In this document: positions 44,922 through 54,432 of the stretch, in pieces
Layout: each line of letters begins with the position of its first letter
Numbering within the stretch: position 1 is the stretch's first letter
Source of the DNA: Herminiimonas sp.
GTDB taxonomy: Bacteria > Pseudomonadota > Gammaproteobacteria > Burkholderiales > Burkholderiaceae
Assembly (NCBI RefSeq): GCF_030655415.1
Contig: NZ_JAURVN010000004.1
Span: 544,311 to 608,310 of the forward strand
Direction of reading: 5' to 3'
DNA: 64,000 nt
Made by a program: the position numbers and the translations under genes
Notes under the pieces: generated by a model
Databases searched by the model: none
Told to the model about the DNA's origin: nothing
The model's input: the letters and a program-made list of their open reading frames with translations, nothing else

Positions 44922-44996
44922 TTAAAAAATCAGATAAACCAATACCAATACAAAGAATGGCACGCCTAATATCCAAGCAAGAAAATATTTACCCAT
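44922..44996 (-). CDS. 24-residue single-span membrane protein
   Basis: A very short frame, starting MGKYFLAWIL, followed by a nearly all-hydrophobic stretch (Val, Phe, Leu) ending in Ile-Phe. AGGAGG lies five bases before the ATG at 44996, about the best ribosome site in the window. One charged residue (K3) near the N-terminus and 20 hydrophobic residues predict a single inner-membrane helix. A terminator follows 92 bases downstream. Small membrane peptides of this form are common and often stress-related; I do not know this one's role. Confidence 0.7.
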   Translation of the reverse strand: MGKYFLAWILGVPFFVLVLVYLIF

Positions 44997-45313
44997 AATA
45001 GCCTCCTGAAAAATTGTAGTGGTGATCACTGACAGCAGCGCTATAAGCAGAGCAGCTGCAGCAACATTTTTTCTTCTTTACATGACCATCATCGTACCAA
45101 CAGCATCATGTGGTTTCTATAGGAAATAGCCTGATATAGCTGTAGGACATTGCGAGTATTGCGAAACATTCCTATATGTGCACGCAAGATTTTATGTAGC
45201 AACTTTCCAGCCCGCGGTCACTCTTACTAGAGCCAAACAAGCAACCTCGCTGCATAGACGTGCGCAGCTAGTCGCAGTTGATTTGCATACAGCTATTACC
45301 TCATGGTCGCCAT

Positions 45314-46255
45314 ATGAACACGCAAGAAAATACAGCCGAGTCAGAACCACAAGAGCAAGCTGAAAATTTTTCAGTGTGGCGGCGAGCGCGCATCGTCTTC
45401 ACATGTTCGATACTGGAATGGTTTGCACAACGTGGCGGCAGCAAAGGTGCGGCAGTTGCGTTCTATACCCTGTTCTCGATGGCGCCTATTCTGGTGCTCG
45501 CCATCGCAATTGCGGGTGCGGTATTCGGCCCGCAAGCTGCACGTGGCGAGATCTTCACGCAACTCACAGGATTAGTCGGCCCCAGCGGCGCGCAAGCGAT
45601 TGAGATGCTGTTGGCCAACGCGCACAATCCGGACATCAGCCACACCGCAACCATCATTGCAACCATCTTCCTGCTGATAGGTGCCACTACGGTGTTCGCG
45701 GAATTAAAAGACAGCCTGGATGAAATCTGGCATGTTCCGATGGCGCGCCAAGCCGGCTGGATACAAGTACTGCGCGTGCGCGTTCTATCGTTTGGCATGG
45801 TGCTGGTACTCGCGTTTTTATTATTGGTCTCGCTCGTAATCAGCGCCGGACTCGCGCTGCTGGACCGCTACTGGGGCGGGCTGTGGAAAGATGCTGCATT
45901 CGTTCTTCAGCCAGCGTCGAACCTGCTTGCATACATCGTCATCGCCTGTTTATTCGCCGTGATTTACAAGATGCTGCCGCAAGTCAAACTATCCTGGCGC
46001 GACGTATCAATCGGCGCATTAGGTACTGCTGCGCTCTTCATCTTCGGCAAGTATTTGATCGGAATTTATCTGGGCAATAGCGGCGTTGCCAGCAGCTATG
46101 GCGCAGCCGGCTCATTGGTCGCACTTTTATTGTGGGTCTATTACTCGGCGCAGATATTTTTTCTGGGCGCCAGCTTCACGCGTCAATACGCTATGTGGTT
46201 TGGTACCTTGCGAAATAAAAAAGAACTCGACGAAAAAGTAAACACTGTTGCGTAG
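45314..46255 (+). CDS. YihY/virulence factor BrkB family inner-membrane protein
   Basis: 313 residues with about six membrane helices. Family features: WFAQRGGSKGAAVAFYTLFSMAPILVLAIAI (conserved N-terminal helix and kink), IFLLIGATTVFAELKDSLDEIWHVP, and GKYLIGIYLGNSGVASSYGAAGSLVALLLWVYYSAQIFFLGA near the C-terminus. The family was once called RNase BN by mistake; its function is unclear. The start is ATG at 45314 with a weak ribosome site; the frame upstream to 45278 is not supported. Confidence 0.9.
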   Translation: MNTQENTAESEPQEQAENFSVWRRARIVFTCSILEWFAQRGGSKGAAVAFYTLFSMAPILVLAIAIAGAVFGPQAARGEIFTQLTGLVGPSGAQAIEMLLANAHNPDISHTATIIATIFLLIGATTVFAELKDSLDEIWHVPMARQAGWIQVLRVRVLSFGMVLVLAFLLLVSLVISAGLALLDRYWGGLWKDAAFVLQPASNLLAYIVIACLFAVIYKMLPQVKLSWRDVSIGALGTAALFIFGKYLIGIYLGNSGVASSYGAAGSLVALLLWVYYSAQIFFLGASFTRQYAMWFGTLRNKKELDEKVNTVA

Positions 46256-46519
46256 TACGCAGTCTTTTCCGCAAGTTCGCAGTATGTCTCTATTACATTT
46301 TTCTCTCACCCTCTTCGCGTTGTACTTCCTGTTGTCCTGCAAGCCCCTCCTGATTTCTCACATGTAGGCTTTGCAACTTACCCTGCGCTATTTACACATC
46401 AATAATAAATATTTTTATAAGTTATTGATTTTTATAAATAAATCTCCTGGCCTATGTTTTGCATAGTGATATGCAGGCACTGTCGCCGTAACGTATGAAA
46501 TTCACTTAAGGAGAATGTT

Positions 46520-46738
46520 ATGAATTGGGACGTTATCGAAGGTAACTGGAAACAGCTCAAGGGCAATGTCAAAGAACAGTGGGGCAAACTTACTGATGAC
46601 CATCTTGATACGATCGCAGGCAAACGCGATCAACTCGCCGGCAAGATTCAAGAAGCTTACGGCGTGAGCAAAGATGAAGCTGAAAAGCAAATCAAATCGT
46701 TTGAAGATCGTAATCGCGACGACAAACGCTTCCTGTAA
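46520..46738 (+). CDS. CsbD-family stress-response protein
   Basis: 72 residues, the standard CsbD length. The family pattern is clear: NWDVIEGNWKQLKGNVKEQWGKLTDDHLDTIAGKRDQLAGKIQEAYG. In other bacteria CsbD-like proteins rise under general stress or sigma-B-type control; function is unknown. AAGGAG lies seven bases before ATG 46520. The spacer before it is A/T-rich. It is followed 95 bases later by the Cys-repeat protein. Confidence 0.94.
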   Translation: MNWDVIEGNWKQLKGNVKEQWGKLTDDHLDTIAGKRDQLAGKIQEAYGVSKDEAEKQIKSFEDRNRDDKRFL

Positions 46739-46833
46739 GAACGCATCAAATCAGGCGCGGAGTGACAATTACAAAATTGCATTACGCACTTGATTGCCAG
46801 ACCACTCCAAATAAAAAATTAAAAGGAAACCTC

Positions 46834-47367
46834 ATGAAAAAAGCACTCTCAATGATCGTTATGGCAAGCGCAAGCTTTGGCTTCATCGCTACATCGTATG
46901 CAGCACCAGCTGAAGCAAAAGCATCGTACGATGCGACCAAGAAAAAAGCTGATGCCGACTACAAAGTAGCAAAAGAAGCCTGCGACAGCCACAAAGACAA
47001 TGCCAAAGACGTTTGCCAAAAAGAAGCGAAAGCTGCTCAAGTAAAAACGACGGCAGAAGCTGAAGCCGCTTACAAAGGCACAGATGCTGCTCGTAAAAAA
47101 GCACGCACCGACATCGCTGATGCAAACTATGAAGTTGCGAAAGAAAAATGCGATGACATGACAGGCAACAACAAAGACGTTTGCGTAAAAGAAGCTAAAG
47201 CTGCAAAAACAGCAGCAGTTGCTGACGCTAAAGCTGGTAAAGAAGTTTCAGAAGCAAAAAAAGACGCTCGTGAAGACAAACACGACGCTAACGTTGCTGT
47301 GCAAAAAGAAAAATGTGATGCTTTGACCGGCGCTGAAAAATCGCGTTGTGTTGCTGCTGCAAAATAA
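46834..47367 (+). CDS. Periplasmic protein with three CX10C helical repeats
   Basis: 177 residues with a signal peptide (about residues 1-23, cleavage near SYA-A). The mature part is Lys/Ala/Asp-rich and helical, with three repeats of about 55 residues, each carrying a cysteine pair spaced by ten residues: C50/C61, C106/C117, C161/C172 (repeat core K-E-x-C-D, then V/R-C). The repeat unit includes KEAKAA. AAAGGAAA precedes ATG 46834. Paired cysteines in a periplasmic helical protein suggest disulfides or metal binding; I recognise no named family. Its terminator is strong. Confidence 0.85.
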   Translation: MKKALSMIVMASASFGFIATSYAAPAEAKASYDATKKKADADYKVAKEACDSHKDNAKDVCQKEAKAAQVKTTAEAEAAYKGTDAARKKARTDIADANYEVAKEKCDDMTGNNKDVCVKEAKAAKTAAVADAKAGKEVSEAKKDAREDKHDANVAVQKEKCDALTGAEKSRCVAAAK

Positions 47368-47440
47368 GTAGCTTCATCTGTTAAACCAGCTACGTTCGTC
47401 ACTTTAAATGAGCGACTGACGTAGCAGCTAACAGAAGAAA

Positions 47441-47477
47441 AGCGGCCTCACTAAGCAATTAGTGAGGCCGCTTTTTA
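47441..47477 (+). terminator. Terminator of the CX10C-repeat protein gene
   Basis: AGCGGCCTCACTAA pairs with TTAGTGAGGCCGCT over 14 bp with a GCAA tetraloop (GNRA) and a TTTTT tail. Confidence 0.92.
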
Positions 47478-47548
47478 TCATCGCTTTTATTTATTACAGC
47501 ATCTCTTCGATGGGTGGTTGAATCTTGATTCTTTAGAAAGCATTCATC

Positions 47549-47827
47549 ATGAATTTACTGATCTGGATAATTGCAGGCAGCGTTGTCGGCGCGATGACAG
47601 GTACCGTCTTGTACGTATTAAAGCGCGCACAAAGCAATGCACTGCTCATTAATATCGTTACCGGCGCTGCAGGTGCGCTGGTCGGCGGCAGTTTATTGGC
47701 ACCAATTTTTGGAACAGGCGCCATCAATCCGCAACACTACAGTAATGCCAAAATGCTGGTTGCGATAGCCAGTGCACTCGTCTTATTGATCATCGTGAAT
47801 ACCTTCGATCAATTTAACAAACACTAA
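47549..47827 (+). CDS. GlsB/YeaQ/YmgE-family membrane protein
   Basis: 92 residues, about three membrane helices with the glycine-rich pattern of the transglycosylase-associated (GlsB/YeaQ/YmgE) family: LIWIIAGSVVGAMTGTVLYVL and IVTGAAGALVGGSLLAPIFG. The loop PQHYSNAKMLVAIASALVLLIIVNTF leads to the last helix. These proteins are stress-linked and of unknown function. ATG 47549 has no strong ribosome site. It is convergent with fumC. Confidence 0.88.
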   Translation: MNLLIWIIAGSVVGAMTGTVLYVLKRAQSNALLINIVTGAAGALVGGSLLAPIFGTGAINPQHYSNAKMLVAIASALVLLIIVNTFDQFNKH

Positions 47828-47851
47828 TTCGGCGCATAACCATGCATCCAT

Positions 47852-49240
47852 TTATTTTGGATGAATCATGTCCTGCGGCTGTACCCAAAGATCAAACTCT
47901 TCGCTGGTAACAAATCCCAAGCCCAAGGCAGTTTCCTTCAAAGTGCTGCCATCGTGATGCGCCTGCTTCGCGATCTTCGCCGCCTTGTCGTAACCGATAT
48001 GCGGTGCCAAGGCCGTCACCAACATCAATGAACGTCCCATCAACTCATCGATCCGATCGCGATTGGCAACGATGCCATGCGCGCAATGTTCATCGAAACT
48101 ATTTATACCGTCGCTGAGCAAACGCACGCTTTGCAAAAAATTATGTGCCAGCAGCGGCTTGAAAACATTCAGCTCGAAGTTGCCGGATGCACCACCAAAG
48201 TTGATCGCCACATCATTGCCAAATACCTGACAACACAACATCGTGACGGCTTCGCTCTGCGTAGGATTGACCTTGCCCGGCATGATGGAACTGCCAGGTT
48301 CGTTTTCAGGAATGCTGAGTTCACCTAAACCGGAACGCGGGCCCGATGCCAGCCAGCGCACATCGTTGGCAATTTTCATCATGGCGGCAGCAAATGTCTT
48401 CAAGCCACCATGCACGCTGACCAAGGCGTCGTGCGCTGCCAATGCAGCGAATTTATTTGTCGCAGTTTTAAACGGCACACCAGTTCGTTGCGCCAGCTCA
48501 GTTGCAATGCGTACGCCAAATTCTGGATGCGTATTCAAACCTGTGCCTACCGCTGTGCCGCCAGCTGCAAGTTCGTGCAATGCAGGCTGCAAGGCTGTAA
48601 TCGCAGAGCCGGCATATTCAAGTTGCGCCACATAGCCGGAGAATTCCTGACCCAGCGTCAACGGCGTTGCATCCTGCAAATGAGTACGACCGATTTTGAC
48701 GATATCGGAAAATTCTTCAGATTTCTGTTGCAAGGTTTGACGTAATTTGGCGATCTGCGGCAATAGATTTTTGCTGACGCCGATTGCAGCCGCCACATAC
48801 ATCGCCGTCGGGAAGATGTCGTTGGATGACTGCCCAAGATTCACATCATCGTTAGGATGAATCAGACGTTTGTCACCACGCTCGCCATTCGACAACTCCG
48901 ATGCGCGATTGGCCAGCACCTCGTTCATGTTCATATTGCTCTGCGTGCCAGAACCGGTCTGCCACACGGCTAATGGAAATTCATTTGGATGCAGCCCGGC
49001 GATGACTTCCTCCGCCGCGCTGACTATCGCGGCGGCCTTCTGCTTATCCAGCTTGCCCAAATCGCGATTAACAATTGCCGCCGCACGTTTGACTTCAGCG
49101 AGTGCGACGATCAACTCATGCGGCATCTTCTCGGTCGATATTTTGAAGTGTTCAAGCGAGCGCTGCGTTTGTGCGCCCCATAAATGTTCGTTGTCTACCT
49201 CGATCAAGCCAAAGGTGTCGCGCTCCATTCTTGTTTTCAT
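47852..49240 (-). CDS. fumC: Class II fumarate hydratase
   Basis: 462 residues, standard FumC length, a TCA-cycle enzyme interconverting fumarate and malate without an iron-sulfur cluster. Visible signatures: [56 protein letters not shown] and the superfamily signature [15 protein letters not shown] with the catalytic serine loop. ATG 49240 follows AAGGACTGAAAC. As an oxygen-stable fumarase it fits the redox-stress theme (sodB, katG) of the region. Confidence 0.96.
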   Translation of the reverse strand: MKTRMERDTFGLIEVDNEHLWGAQTQRSLEHFKISTEKMPHELIVALAEVKRAAAIVNRDLGKLDKQKAAAIVSAAEEVIAGLHPNEFPLAVWQTGSGTQSNMNMNEVLANRASELSNGERGDKRLIHPNDDVNLGQSSNDIFPTAMYVAAAIGVSKNLLPQIAKLRQTLQQKSEEFSDIVKIGRTHLQDATPLTLGQEFSGYVAQLEYAGSAITALQPALHELAAGGTAVGTGLNTHPEFGVRIATELAQRTGVPFKTATNKFAALAAHDALVSVHGGLKTFAAAMMKIANDVRWLASGPRSGLGELSIPENEPGSSIMPGKVNPTQSEAVTMLCCQVFGNDVAINFGGASGNFELNVFKPLLAHNFLQSVRLLSDGINSFDEHCAHGIVANRDRIDELMGRSLMLVTALAPHIGYDKAAKIAKQAHHDGSTLKETALGLGFVTSEEFDLWVQPQDMIHPK

Positions 49241-49548
49241 GTTTCAGTCCTTAAAGATGTACGTGTGCTTGTGTGTTCCATCATGCACTAAAAACATTTC
49301 GACGATATTCAAGTAGCAACTTGCAGTGCTGGCCAAATTGACGCGAGCGACTTCATTTATTCCACACGATATCAGACAGAAAAAAATGCTACTCAGATTC
49401 AGCATATCCATATTCGGAAAAATTCGACTGAATCCAATTTTAATTACCTTAGAATCTTGTTGCACTAGATCAACACGAATGTGTTGTCTTTCCATTTTTA
49501 AATCACCACGCCGCTCTCATCCTGAATCGCAAGCAAGCACACCTTTGC

Positions 49549-52275
49549 ATGGAGCCACTTATCCGAAAAGCAGTTGTCATGAATTTGCCAGCCTTGCAGG
49601 CAGGGTTCAGTGCGCTCGTCGGTTACGTAAGCAAGGGATTGCAGCGCGGCACAAGAAAACGTCCGGCCTACTTATCTGATCCGGCGGCTGACGGTTTCCT
49701 GGCGACAGATAAAATCATCTGGGTCTTGCGCGTCGCGGATGGACAAGTGGCTTATGCCAGTCCTACGGTAGAGGAAATTTATGGCCGTTCGCCCGAACTG
49801 TTTTATGCGCATCCCGAACTCTGGCTGGAAAGCATTGCGCCCGCCGATAGAGAACAGGCACGCGCCGTCATTGCATCGATAGAACAAGAACCCAGGCAAA
49901 CATTGAGGCTGCGTATCAATCGGCAAGATGGCAGTCCGTGCTGGATAGAATATAGCGCGCAACTGATTGCCGGCATTGATGAACACGATAGCCATATCAA
50001 GCTGGCAGGCACCGACATCACCACGCGTCATCATTTGGAAGTTGCGTTAGCGCGCAGCAATCGCGCTTTGCGTGCGATCCATGATTGCGAAGACGTGATT
50101 GCAGAAGCAACAGAAGAAAACGCCTTGCTGCAAGGGATATGCCGAGTCGTTACAGCAACCGGTTATCGGATGGCATGGGCCGGCATACTGGAAAATGACG
50201 GCGCGATTACACCTGTAGGCGTCACGCAGGAGCACAAGAATTATTTCGATGCGTTGAAGACACCGTTACAAGCAGGCGGCACCGGTACCAGCGCAATTGC
50301 GAAGGCACTCGCAACACGCCGTCCAGCCGTCGCAAATTATTTTGCCAGCGATATGAGTCCGACACCGTGGCGTGAAGAAGCAATGCGTTGCGGCTTCTAT
50401 TCAAAACTCGTTTTGCCTATGGCCGATGGCGACACGATGATAGGCGTCTTTAATGTGTACGCATCCGAACCTGATGCGTTTGACGCGCAAGAAGTCGCAC
50501 TGCTAGTCAGCCTGGCGCAACGCGTCACAGTACAACTCAGATCGCATCGAGATCGAACCGGCCGCCAAGCTGCAGAAGCAGCATTGCGACTGCGAGAACG
50601 GGCAATTGAATGCAGCGCAAATGCGGTCATCATTTCCAGCGCGCAGGCACCGGACTTCGCGATTGAATATGTGAACCCGGCCTTCGAACGCATTACCGGC
50701 TACGCCGCTACCGAAGTCATAGGCCGCAACAGTGTTTTCTTGTTGGGTAATGATCTGGGACAATCCGGCTTGCATGAAATCCGCAGCGCGCTCTTGGAAA
50801 AACGCGAAGGCAAAGCCGTGCTGCGCAACTATCGCAAGGATGGTTCGTTGTTCTGGAATGATCTGTACGTCGCCCCCGTCAAGGATGACGACGGCCGCAC
50901 TACGCACTTCGTCGCGGCGATGAGCGACATCACGCCGATGAAGCAATACGAGACCACGCTGCACAGACTGGCTAGCCACGATGTATTGACCGGCTTGCCG
51001 AATCGCGCCTTATTGCAAGACAGGTTGGAAAACGCCATCGCCTTTTCCTCACGCAACGGCCATTCAGTCTGGGTGGTATTGGTCGATTTGGATAGATTCA
51101 AGTTCGTCAACGATACGATGGGCCATCAGGCTGGCGATGCCTTGTTGAAAATAGTCTCGGATCGATTGCAGGCATCGGTACGCGAATCAGATACCGTCGC
51201 ACGCCTCGGCGGTGACGAATTCGTTCTGGTATTGCCGGAATGTGGCGATGGTCCATCCGGCTATCCATCCGACGTGATAGATCGCATCATGGAAACCATC
51301 ACGCAACCGTTGAAAATTCAAGGCAGCGATTTCTTCTTGAGTTGCAGCGTCGGCATCGCGGTTTATCCGAATGATGGCGACGACGCTGCCAGCCTGATCG
51401 CGCATGCCGATGTCGCGATGTATCGCTCCAAGGAATTGGGGCGCAACACCTTCCAGTTCTATACACCGGCGATGAACGATCAGGCCTTAGAACGTTTGCG
51501 CATAGAAGGTGAATTGCGTCATGCAGTCGAGCTCAATGAACTGATCTTGCATTACCAGCCGCAAGTCGATTTGCAAAGCGGTGCGATCGTTGGCGTAGAA
51601 GCACTAGTGCGCTGGAATCATCCTATTCTCGGCATGGTGCAACCCGGTAGTTTCATCAGTCTGGCGGAAGAAACCGGTTTGATTATTCCCTTGGGTGCAT
51701 GGGTATTGCGAACTGCTTGCGAACAAGCCAAGGCGTGGCACGAGATGGGATTTACCAATCTACGCATGGCCGTTAATTTATCGGCCAGACAATTTACGCA
51801 ATCCAGTTTGCTGGAATCGATTAAATCGACATTGGAAGAAACCGGCTTAGCGCCACGTTTCCTCGAGATAGAATTAACCGAGAGTTCGGTGATGACGGAT
51901 ATCGAACGCAATATTCTGACCTTGCGTGATTTGAAATCCTTGGGCATTCAATTGTCAGTCGATGATTTTGGTACTGGTCATTCGAGCCTCGCTTATTTGA
52001 AACGCTTCCCTATCGATACCTTGAAGATCGATCGCTCATTCGTACGCGATATCGCCATCAACCGCGACGATGCCTCCATCGTTTCATCGATCATCTCGCT
52101 GGCACATCATCTGAAACTCAATGTGATTGCAGAAGGCGTGGAAACGCAAAGTCAGATGGATATTCTGCGCGCGCAGCAATGCGATGAGATGCAAGGTTAC
52201 TTTTTCTGCAAACCTCTGCCTGCGGATCAGATTGAAACTTTGCTGCGTGAGCAGCATGTGGCCGCGCTCGCCTGA
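49549..52275 (+). CDS. PAS-GAF-PAS-GGDEF-EAL cyclic-di-GMP turnover protein
   Basis: 908 residues. In order: PAS (about 50-165), GAF (about 190-335), PAS (about 350-465), GGDEF (about 475-640) and EAL (about 655-900). The GGDEF motif is intact (ARLGGDEF) with an RxxD inhibitory site five residues upstream (RESD). EAL residues are intact (VEALVRW, NLSARQF, ELTES, DDFGTGHSSL, KIDRSF, AEGVE). Both synthesis and hydrolysis of c-di-GMP are therefore possible. There are no membrane segments, so signals are probably cytoplasmic. The start is ATG 49549; a second ATG at 49579 is possible. A hairpin (TTTCTGCAT-N6-ATGCAGAAA) follows the stop. Confidence 0.94.
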   Translation: MEPLIRKAVVMNLPALQAGFSALVGYVSKGLQRGTRKRPAYLSDPAADGFLATDKIIWVLRVADGQVAYASPTVEEIYGRSPELFYAHPELWLESIAPADREQARAVIASIEQEPRQTLRLRINRQDGSPCWIEYSAQLIAGIDEHDSHIKLAGTDITTRHHLEVALARSNRALRAIHDCEDVIAEATEENALLQGICRVVTATGYRMAWAGILENDGAITPVGVTQEHKNYFDALKTPLQAGGTGTSAIAKALATRRPAVANYFASDMSPTPWREEAMRCGFYSKLVLPMADGDTMIGVFNVYASEPDAFDAQEVALLVSLAQRVTVQLRSHRDRTGRQAAEAALRLRERAIECSANAVIISSAQAPDFAIEYVNPAFERITGYAATEVIGRNSVFLLGNDLGQSGLHEIRSALLEKREGKAVLRNYRKDGSLFWNDLYVAPVKDDDGRTTHFVAAMSDITPMKQYETTLHRLASHDVLTGLPNRALLQDRLENAIAFSSRNGHSVWVVLVDLDRFKFVNDTMGHQAGDALLKIVSDRLQASVRESDTVARLGGDEFVLVLPECGDGPSGYPSDVIDRIMETITQPLKIQGSDFFLSCSVGIAVYPNDGDDAASLIAHADVAMYRSKELGRNTFQFYTPAMNDQALERLRIEGELRHAVELNELILHYQPQVDLQSGAIVGVEALVRWNHPILGMVQPGSFISLAEETGLIIPLGAWVLRTACEQAKAWHEMGFTNLRMAVNLSARQFTQSSLLESIKSTLEETGLAPRFLEIELTESSVMTDIERNILTLRDLKSLGIQLSVDDFGTGHSSLAYLKRFPIDTLKIDRSFVRDIAINRDDASIVSSIISLAHHLKLNVIAEGVETQSQMDILRAQQCDEMQGYFFCKPLPADQIETLLREQHVAALA

Positions 52276-52309
52276 TTCTTTCCATGTCCCTCTGAAAATT
52301 CTCCACCAC

Positions 52310-52333
52310 TTTCTGCATGACCTTATGCAGAAA
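52310..52333 (+). terminator. Hairpin after the GGDEF-EAL gene
   Basis: TTTCTGCAT-GACCTT-ATGCAGAAA, a perfect 9-bp stem 34 bases after the stop, without a long T-tract. Two GATAACAAG repeats (52428 and 52444) lie further on, before the sulfonate-uptake genes. Confidence 0.5.
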
Positions 52334-52501
52334 CCGGCTTATGCGAAAACCGATAATGCATCCGCGAAGAGATTCGTTCCTTTAGCAGGTTGTCGTCGTT
52401 AAGCTTCGATTCTTAAGTTCATTTCCAGATAACAAGACGAATCGATAACAAGCGTCAGCAATCAATCAGCGCGGTATTGCGCACTCACATCAAGGGAAAA
52501 T

Positions 52502-53494
52502 ATGGATCGCAGAAATTTCATCAAGAGTGCATCGCTCTTGTCCGCAACACTATTTGCAGCAACGCTGTCCTTCAATGCCGCAGCGGCAACACCAGAAGAA
52601 GTTCGTCTCGATTACGCCTACTACTCGCCTACCAGCCTGGTGCTGAAACATTTCGGCTGGCTGGAAGAATCGCTGAAACTTAGTGGCGTCAAAGTGAAAT
52701 GGACGCTGTCACAAGGCAGCAATCGCGCGCTGGAATACTTGAGCGCAAATAGTATCGACTTCGGCAGTACCGCCGGTTTGGCCGCTGTGTTATCGCGCGC
52801 AAACGGCAATCCAATCAAGAGTGTTTATGTCTACTCGCGTCCTGAATGGACCGCATTAGTTGTCGCCAAAGACTCACCGATCAAAACCGTCGCCGATTTG
52901 AAGGGCAAAAAAATCGCTGCAACCAAAGGCACCGATCCTTACCTGTTCCTGTTGCGCACATTGAAGCTGCATAACATCAAGAAATCCGATGTAGAAATCG
53001 TCCACCTGCAACACGCCGATGGTCGTGCCGCACTGGAAACCGGTCGCGTCGATGCGTGGGCCGGCCTTGATCCACACATGGCTGCCAGCGAATTGCAAGC
53101 CAACTCGCGTCTTTTGTATCGCAATGTCGGCTTCAACACTTATGGCTTCCTGAACGTAACGGAAGACTTCGCGAAAAAATATCCTGAACAAGTGAAGCAA
53201 GTTATCGCAGCCTATGAGCGTGCAAGATTGTGGGTCCTGGCTAATCCAAAAGAAGCGTCACAAATTCAAGCTGATGAAGCAAAAATTTCATTGGCAGTCG
53301 CCAAGGTTCAATTGAATCGAACTGATTTCTCCAATCCTTATATCGGCCGTGAACATCGCGATGCATTGCAAGCCGCTGCACCTATCTTGCTGCAAGAAGA
53401 TCTGGTTAAAAAAGGAACTGACGTCAACAAAGTCATCAATGATTTGATCGATCCAAGCTTCGTGCAATCGCTTCCTAAAAAAGCAACGAACTAA
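52502..53494 (+). CDS. Periplasmic binding protein of an aliphatic sulfonate-type ABC importer (first copy)
   Basis: 330 residues. The signal peptide carries a twin-arginine motif (DRRNFIKSAS), suggesting Tat export of the folded protein, with cleavage after AAA. The mature part follows the SsuA/TauA family: YYSPTSLVLKHFGWLEESLK, SANSIDFGSTAGLAAVLSRANG, LKGKKIAATKGTDPYLFLLRTL and DAWAGLDPHMAASE. It is the first gene of an importer run with one permease and one ATPase that also includes a second, Sec-type binding protein, implying a wider substrate range. GGG-AAAAT precedes ATG 52502. Confidence 0.88.
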   Translation: MDRRNFIKSASLLSATLFAATLSFNAAAATPEEVRLDYAYYSPTSLVLKHFGWLEESLKLSGVKVKWTLSQGSNRALEYLSANSIDFGSTAGLAAVLSRANGNPIKSVYVYSRPEWTALVVAKDSPIKTVADLKGKKIAATKGTDPYLFLLRTLKLHNIKKSDVEIVHLQHADGRAALETGRVDAWAGLDPHMAASELQANSRLLYRNVGFNTYGFLNVTEDFAKKYPEQVKQVIAAYERARLWVLANPKEASQIQADEAKISLAVAKVQLNRTDFSNPYIGREHRDALQAAAPILLQEDLVKKGTDVNKVINDLIDPSFVQSLPKKATN

Positions 53495-53541
53495 ATCAGC
53501 AAAACATAAGCAGCAAACAGACAGTGTAAGGAGTCGTCACC

Positions 53542-54423
53542 ATGGATAACAGCGCATCGTTCAATCCGATTGCCACCCGCATCGGTCAGCACACAGACGC
53601 ACGCACACACAATGTGCGCGCCGCCAAGGTGGCGAACAACTCTTCCGCAATATCTGCAAAAAGTCGCATCGCATGGCTCGGCTGGATATTGCCTATCGCC
53701 TTGCTCGTGCTGGCAGAAACCGCTGCGCATTTCGGCTGGGTACAGGCACGCTTGCTGCCGCCACCGACAGAGATTGTGCAAACGCTTTCCAGCCTTGCCG
53801 AGCAAGGTTTGTTCACACATATTTTTGCCAGTGTGGCACGCGTATTTTCCGGCTATGCCATCGGTGCAGTACTCGCCATTGCATTCGGCTTGTTGGTAGG
53901 TTTGAGCAAACATGCAGAAGCGTTTTTCGAACCAACTTTTCAAGCTTTGCGCGCCATCCCCAGCCTCGCCTGGGTACCGCTGCTGCTACTTTGGTTTGGT
54001 ATTGATGAAACGCCGAAGATCACATTGATCGCCATCGGCGCTTTCTTCCCTATTTATCTCGGCTTGGTATCCGGCATACGTAACGTCGATCGCAAGCTGA
54101 TCGAGCTGGGCGAGATGTACAGCTTGTCCTCCATCGCACTCGCACACCGCATCGTCTTGCCGGCCGCCTTGCCTAGCTTGTTCACAGGCTTGCGCAATGG
54201 CTTGTCGCTGGCATGGATGTTCCTGGTCGCAGCAGAGCTGATTGCGGCAACCAAAGGCATAGGTTATTTGCTGACCGATGGCCGCGAAACCAGTCGTCCT
54301 GATGTCGTATTGGCAGCCATCATCTTGCTCGCGATTTTAGGCAAGCTGACTGATGGCGTTTTGAAGTGGCTGGAAACTCGCAAGCTGGCCTGGTCTGATT
54401 CACTCGCTACACGTGCGGTTTAA
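53542..54423 (+). CDS. ssuC: ABC transporter permease, SsuC-like
   Basis: 293 residues with about six helices after a 45-residue cytoplasmic N-terminus. The EAA loop is ELGEMYSLSSIALAHRIVLPAALPSLFTGLRNG. Family segment: PTFQALRAIPSLAWVPLLLLWFGIDETPKI. The AAGGAG ribosome site precedes ATG 53542, and the ATPase starts ten bases after its stop. SsuC-like permeases import alkanesulfonates and related organosulfur compounds; the island context (flavin monooxygenase, glutathione transferase) supports that substrate class. Confidence 0.88.
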   Translation: MDNSASFNPIATRIGQHTDARTHNVRAAKVANNSSAISAKSRIAWLGWILPIALLVLAETAAHFGWVQARLLPPPTEIVQTLSSLAEQGLFTHIFASVARVFSGYAIGAVLAIAFGLLVGLSKHAEAFFEPTFQALRAIPSLAWVPLLLLWFGIDETPKITLIAIGAFFPIYLGLVSGIRNVDRKLIELGEMYSLSSIALAHRIVLPAALPSLFTGLRNGLSLAWMFLVAAELIAATKGIGYLLTDGRETSRPDVVLAAIILLAILGKLTDGVLKWLETRKLAWSDSLATRAV

Positions 54424-54432
54424 GGGAAAGCA

